Positions 61,046-64,000 of a DNA stretch of 64,000 nt are shown here, piece after piece. Each line of letters begins with the position of its first letter. Position 1 is the first letter of the stretch. The notes beneath the pieces are model-generated. The model was given only the letters and a program-made list of their open reading frames with translations, was not told the origin of the DNA and ran no database searches. Source of the DNA: an uncultured Oscillospiraceae bacterium (GTDB taxonomy: Bacteria; Bacillota; Clostridia; Oscillospirales; Oscillospiraceae); NCBI GenBank assembly GCA_947630375.1, contig CANRHH010000001.1, positions 62,001-126,000 on the forward strand. The letters are read 5' to 3'. A program made the translations under genes and the position numbers.

Positions 61046-62506
61046 TCAGAGGCGCATACTGCCTGTTTCCACATACCGCTGGTGCCAGGAAAGGGCTTTG
61101 GACAGGATATGGGGCGTCTGGCCGCGGGAGACGGTGCAGGCCTCCCGGAAATATTCCCGAAGCTGAGGCCGGTAATCCGGATGGGCACAGTTTTCAATGA
61201 TGCATACCGCCCGCTCCCGGGGGGATTTCCACCGCAAATCCGCCGCGCCGTATTCCGTCACGATCACGTCCACGTCATGTTCCGTATGGTCCACGTGGCT
61301 GACCATGGGCACGATGCAGGAGATCGCCCCGCCTTTGGCCAGAGAGCCTGTGGCAAAGATCGTCAGCCCCGCATTGCGGGCAAAGTCCCCGCTGCCGCCG
61401 ACGCCGTTCATGATCTGGGTCCCCATAATATGGGTGGAATTAACATTCCCGTAGATATCCACCTCTATGGGGGTGTTCATGGAGATCAGCCGCAGCCGCC
61501 GGATGACTTCCGGGTTGTTGGCGATCGCCTGGGGCCGGAGGACAATATGCTTTTTGTAGAAATCCAGATCGCCGTAAAATTTTTCCCGGGCCTCCGCGGA
61601 CAGGGAGAGCGCGGTGGTAGACGCCTGGGTGATGATCCCCCGCCGGACCAGCTCGAACGCGCTGTCCTGCATGACCTCCGTATACATGCGAAGGTCCCTG
61701 AACTCCCGGCCCAGGCCGATCAGCACGCTGTTGGCCACGCTGCCTACGCCGGACTGGATCGGCCGCAGATTTTCCGGCTGCCGCCCTGCCGCGACTTCCC
61801 CCTTCAGAAAGCGGAGGATGTTTTCCGAAAGCTGCCAGGACAGCTCGTCCGGGGCCTTGAAGCTGGGGCAAGGGGCCGGGCTGTCTGTCAAAACGATGGC
61901 CGCGATCTTTTCCGGCGGGCAGGGGATGCAGGGGCTGCCGATCCGGTCTCCCGGCTGGAAAATCGGGATACAGCCGGTCCCCTCCCGATAGATATCATGC
62001 ATGCCCAGGAACTCTGCGGGCAAACTGTAGTTAAGTTCCAGGATCACGCGCTTCGCCCTGCGGACAAAACAGTCGGAAGCGCCCACAGAGGCCGCCGGTA
62101 CAATGCCGTCCTTCGTCACAGCGGCGCACTCCAGCACAGCAAAGTCCAGCTCTTCCGGCCCTTGGTTGTCCAGCATGCCGGCCAGATGGCTCAAGTGCAA
62201 ATCGTTGTACGCGATCTCTCCCCGGTTGATGCCGGCGCGCAGACTTTTGCTGCTCTGATAGGGGGCCCGGTAGGCCATGAGCCCCGCCTCTGCCAGAGCG
62301 CCGTCCAGCTCTTCGCCCACGGAGGCTCCTGTCAGCACGCGCATATTTTTCGCCTGCCCCAGGGCCGCTATCTCCCGGGGGACCTGGCGGGGATATCCTA
62401 CCAGAGTAAATCCGGAAAATCCCACACGGCAGTTTTCCCCGATCAAGGCGGCCGCCTGCCGGGCGGTCATCAGCCGGTCTCTCAGTTCATTCGGCAGTCT
62501 GTCCAT
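61046..62506 (-). CDS. Acyl-CoA:carboxylate CoA-transferase / acetyl-CoA hydrolase family
   Basis: 486 residues. Family signatures are VGFSGFTLVGYPRQVP at the N-terminus, QSGVGSVANSVLIGL, LRMYTEVMQDSAFELVRRG (YTE-Q segment with the catalytic Glu) and QIMNGVGGSGDFARNAG. Enzymes of this group swap CoA between acetate, succinate, propionate or butyrate. Starts at 62518 and 62506 are both possible; the first overlaps the transporter stop as ATGGTGA, the second matches family N-termini. Neither has a strong Shine-Dalgarno. It may activate or release an acid end-product of the pathway. Confidence 0.87.
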   Translation of the reverse strand: MDRLPNELRDRLMTARQAAALIGENCRVGFSGFTLVGYPRQVPREIAALGQAKNMRVLTGASVGEELDGALAEAGLMAYRAPYQSSKSLRAGINRGEIAYNDLHLSHLAGMLDNQGPEELDFAVLECAAVTKDGIVPAASVGASDCFVRRAKRVILELNYSLPAEFLGMHDIYREGTGCIPIFQPGDRIGSPCIPCPPEKIAAIVLTDSPAPCPSFKAPDELSWQLSENILRFLKGEVAAGRQPENLRPIQSGVGSVANSVLIGLGREFRDLRMYTEVMQDSAFELVRRGIITQASTTALSLSAEAREKFYGDLDFYKKHIVLRPQAIANNPEVIRRLRLISMNTPIEVDIYGNVNSTHIMGTQIMNGVGGSGDFARNAGLTIFATGSLAKGGAISCIVPMVSHVDHTEHDVDVIVTEYGAADLRWKSPRERAVCIIENCAHPDYRPQLREYFREACTVSRGQTPHILSKALSWHQRYVETGSMRL

Positions 62507-62511
62507 GGCCG

Positions 62512-63678
62512 TCACCATAAAAGCGCCATGACCTGCGATCCGATGACGACGCAGATGAGCGCAAACGGATAGGTGGCGGCGTAGGAGGTCGCCACATCCT
62601 CTGTCCCGCTGAGACTGATCAAGGCGCCCAGCGCGGGCGTGGAGGTCATCCCGCCGCAAACGGAGCCCAGCGTGGTCAGCGTATCCAGCCGGAGAAGGAA
62701 CCGGGACAGCAGGCAGGCCAGGACCATCGGCAGAAGGGTCACCAGCACCCCCAGGAGGAAGAGCTTTACGCCCTGCTGCATCAGCACTTCCACGAAGCCG
62801 GCCCCCGCCTCCGTCCCCGCCCCGATGAGGAACAGGCACAAGCCCAGCTCTCGCATGGCTTTCAGCGTGGAGGGAAGGGCCCGGAGGGAGAGACGGCCGA
62901 CACGGCCAAAATGAGCCACGATCAGGCCGGCAAACAGAGGGCCGCCGGAGACGCCCAGGGAAAAGCTCATGCCGCCGGGCAGCGGGATGGAGACCGTGCC
63001 CAGCAGGATCCCCAGAGCGGTCACCGCAAACAGGGGCAGAAAACCGAAGGGCTCCAGGCAGATAAGCTTGTCCGCCTCCCCGCCGGCTTTGCCGTCCTCC
63101 GGGGCCGGCTCCCCGTGCAGGCTTTCATGAAGGCGCCTTTTCTCCTCCTCCAGGCAGCAGCCTGTCAGTTTGGGATAGAGCTGTACAAACAGCACCACGC
63201 CCACTACGCCAAAGGGATAGGCAATGCCGTACCCCACCGAGGACAGAGAGGCGGTCTGGATGCCGCGGGCGGCCAGCACGGCCGTCGTAGCCTCTGATGC
63301 GGCAGCCAGCCCGGGGGTGGAAGTCAGCGCGCCGGTGAAAATACCGATGGCCAGGTCAAAATCCACGTTTAATAGCTTCCCGGCCACTACGGTCACCAGT
63401 GAGCCCACGACCGCGATAAACACGCCCAGGAACAGAAACGCATAGACCTTTTTTCGGAAATTCCGAAAAAACACCGGCCCGGCTATCATACCCACAGAGG
63501 CCACGAAGACCGCAAGGCCAAAATTTTTCACCACAGCAGGCATTTCCACACCGAAATGGCCGAATATCAGGGCCACCAGCAGAACGCCGGAGGTGCCCAG
63601 GGACAGCCCCTTTATGGAGATCGATCCCAGCAGGTATCCGACCGAGGCGATCAGAAAGACCGCAAGGAGATTGTTCAT
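62512..63678 (-). CDS. AspT/YidE-type exchanger without cytoplasmic RCK domain
   Basis: 388 residues with 10-11 membrane helices in two Asp-Al_Ex-like halves: GALTSTPGLAAASEATTAVLA in the first and GGMTSTPALGALISLSGTEDVATSYAATYPF in the second are the repeated GxxTSTPaL motifs. The family is known as aspartate:alanine exchangers. The central TrkA-C (RCK) pair present in longer members is replaced by a short charged loop (about 165-200). It may exchange carboxylates in this cluster. AAGGG precedes the ATG by about 14 bases. Confidence 0.85.
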   Translation of the reverse strand: MNNLLAVFLIASVGYLLGSISIKGLSLGTSGVLLVALIFGHFGVEMPAVVKNFGLAVFVASVGMIAGPVFFRNFRKKVYAFLFLGVFIAVVGSLVTVVAGKLLNVDFDLAIGIFTGALTSTPGLAAASEATTAVLAARGIQTASLSSVGYGIAYPFGVVGVVLFVQLYPKLTGCCLEEEKRRLHESLHGEPAPEDGKAGGEADKLICLEPFGFLPLFAVTALGILLGTVSIPLPGGMSFSLGVSGGPLFAGLIVAHFGRVGRLSLRALPSTLKAMRELGLCLFLIGAGTEAGAGFVEVLMQQGVKLFLLGVLVTLLPMVLACLLSRFLLRLDTLTTLGSVCGGMTSTPALGALISLSGTEDVATSYAATYPFALICVVIGSQVMALLW

Positions 63679-63714
63679 ATTTTTTGTTTCCCTTCTCTCT
63701 TTGCGGACCGGCTC

Positions 63715-64000
63715 TCAGCTCCGATAAGCATCAAACTGGGCCACTGTGGATTTGAGGCATTTGGCAAACAAAGCCGCGTCGGAGCTGTAGAGGATATATC
63801 GGGCTCCGTTTTGGATATACATTTCCATGTCCGCCGGTCCGGTCACGGCGATGCCGCCGGCTTTGCCGTACTTTTCCGCCGTGTGTATCACATGCAGGGC
63901 CAGTTCCACCACCTGCGGATCCTTGGACTTGCCGGGGATCCCCAGGGATTGGCTCAGATCGGCAGGGCCCACAAAAACCACGTCTATCCCCGGGATCCGG
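63715..64000 (-). CDS. HpcH/HpaI aldolase family protein (5' end outside window)
   Basis: Only the last about 95 codons are visible; the frame is open to the window edge on the minus strand. The sequence VVFVGPADLSQSLGIPGKS has the GPADLS motif of class II 2-keto-3-deoxy acid aldolases, and GIAVTGPADMEMYIQNGARYILYSSDAALF matches the family's C-terminal helices. These enzymes cleave keto-deoxy sugar acids to pyruvate and an aldehyde, which would follow the dehydratase in this cluster. Active-site residues lie in the missing part. Confidence 0.85.
   Translation of the reverse strand, partial: RIPGIDVVFVGPADLSQSLGIPGKSKDPQVVELALHVIHTAEKYGKAGGIAVTGPADMEMYIQNGARYILYSSDAALFAKCLKSTVAQFDAYRS

Noticed and set aside
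62507..62839. N-terminal extension of the CoA-transferase
   Set aside because: The first about 107 codons overlap the upstream transporter and look like a shadow frame; family members start near 62506.
1..64000. tRNA, rRNA, CRISPR, insertion sequences or prophage
   Set aside because: Scanning by eye, I found no cloverleaf-like or rRNA sequences, no regular spacer arrays and no transposase or integrase motifs. Small tRNA-like sequences could still be missed.

Overview
The window looks like a chromosomal segment of a high-GC, spore-forming, Gram-positive gut anaerobe of the Oscillospiraceae type (relatives of Flavonifractor or Lawsonibacter). This is inferred from a Spo0A gene, clostridial-type promoters and Rho-independent terminators, a single-chain PurL, MBOAT/DHHW envelope genes, and the combination of a stand-alone AICAR transformylase with a PurO-type IMP cyclohydrolase. 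No species can be named from the sequence alone. I see no rRNA, tRNA, CRISPR array, transposase or phage gene.

Layout. 1-5.1 kb: 3' end of an FtsX-type ABC permease, a run of strong hairpins, an amino-acid permease and nagA. 5.2-9.3 kb (minus): a MarR regulator and a heterodimeric ABC exporter with one degenerate ATP site, probably autoregulated through a palindrome next to the marR promoter. 9.4-13.8 kb (minus): a sortase-type surface protein, a ClC channel/antiporter and a rhomboid-fold protein without protease residues. 14.0-20.0 kb (plus): RlmB, a P-type-ATPase-like pseudoenzyme with a long acidic N-terminus, and a divergent EF-G paralogue. 20.0-27.4 kb (plus): envelope genes (SGNH-like protein, MBOAT acyltransferase, DHHW protein, lipoprotein, a transglutaminase protein, a VanX/VanY-like lipoprotein).

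27.5-42.3 kb holds a complete set of genes from PRPP to IMP on the minus strand (purE, C, F, M, N, O, B, AICAR transformylase, D, L), headed by a ZTP riboswitch and a terminator, with guaB divergent from it. The last two steps are split over two proteins instead of the bifunctional PurH. PurF lacks the usual N-terminal cysteine nucleophile, and purK is absent.

42.3-55.6 kb is a mixed housekeeping region: DegV, hemolysin III, a lipoprotein, spo0A with two 0A boxes spaced 10 bp apart, a rod-shaped small RNA with its own promoter and terminator (6S-like), a phosphodiesterase, an MFS transporter, a DJ-1 protein, an anion permease, an aldo-keto reductase with ferredoxin clusters, a DUF362 protein and an amylosucrase-like GH13 enzyme.

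55.7-64.0 kb (minus) is a catabolic cluster: TRAP transporter, enolase-superfamily dehydratase-like enzyme, DUF6282-type hydrolase, CoA-transferase, AspT-type exchanger and an HpcH/HpaI aldolase cut by the window end. Its TRAP-to-hydrolase part is visibly lower in GC than the rest, suggesting acquisition. The likely theme is uptake and aldol cleavage of an acid sugar or hydroxy acid.
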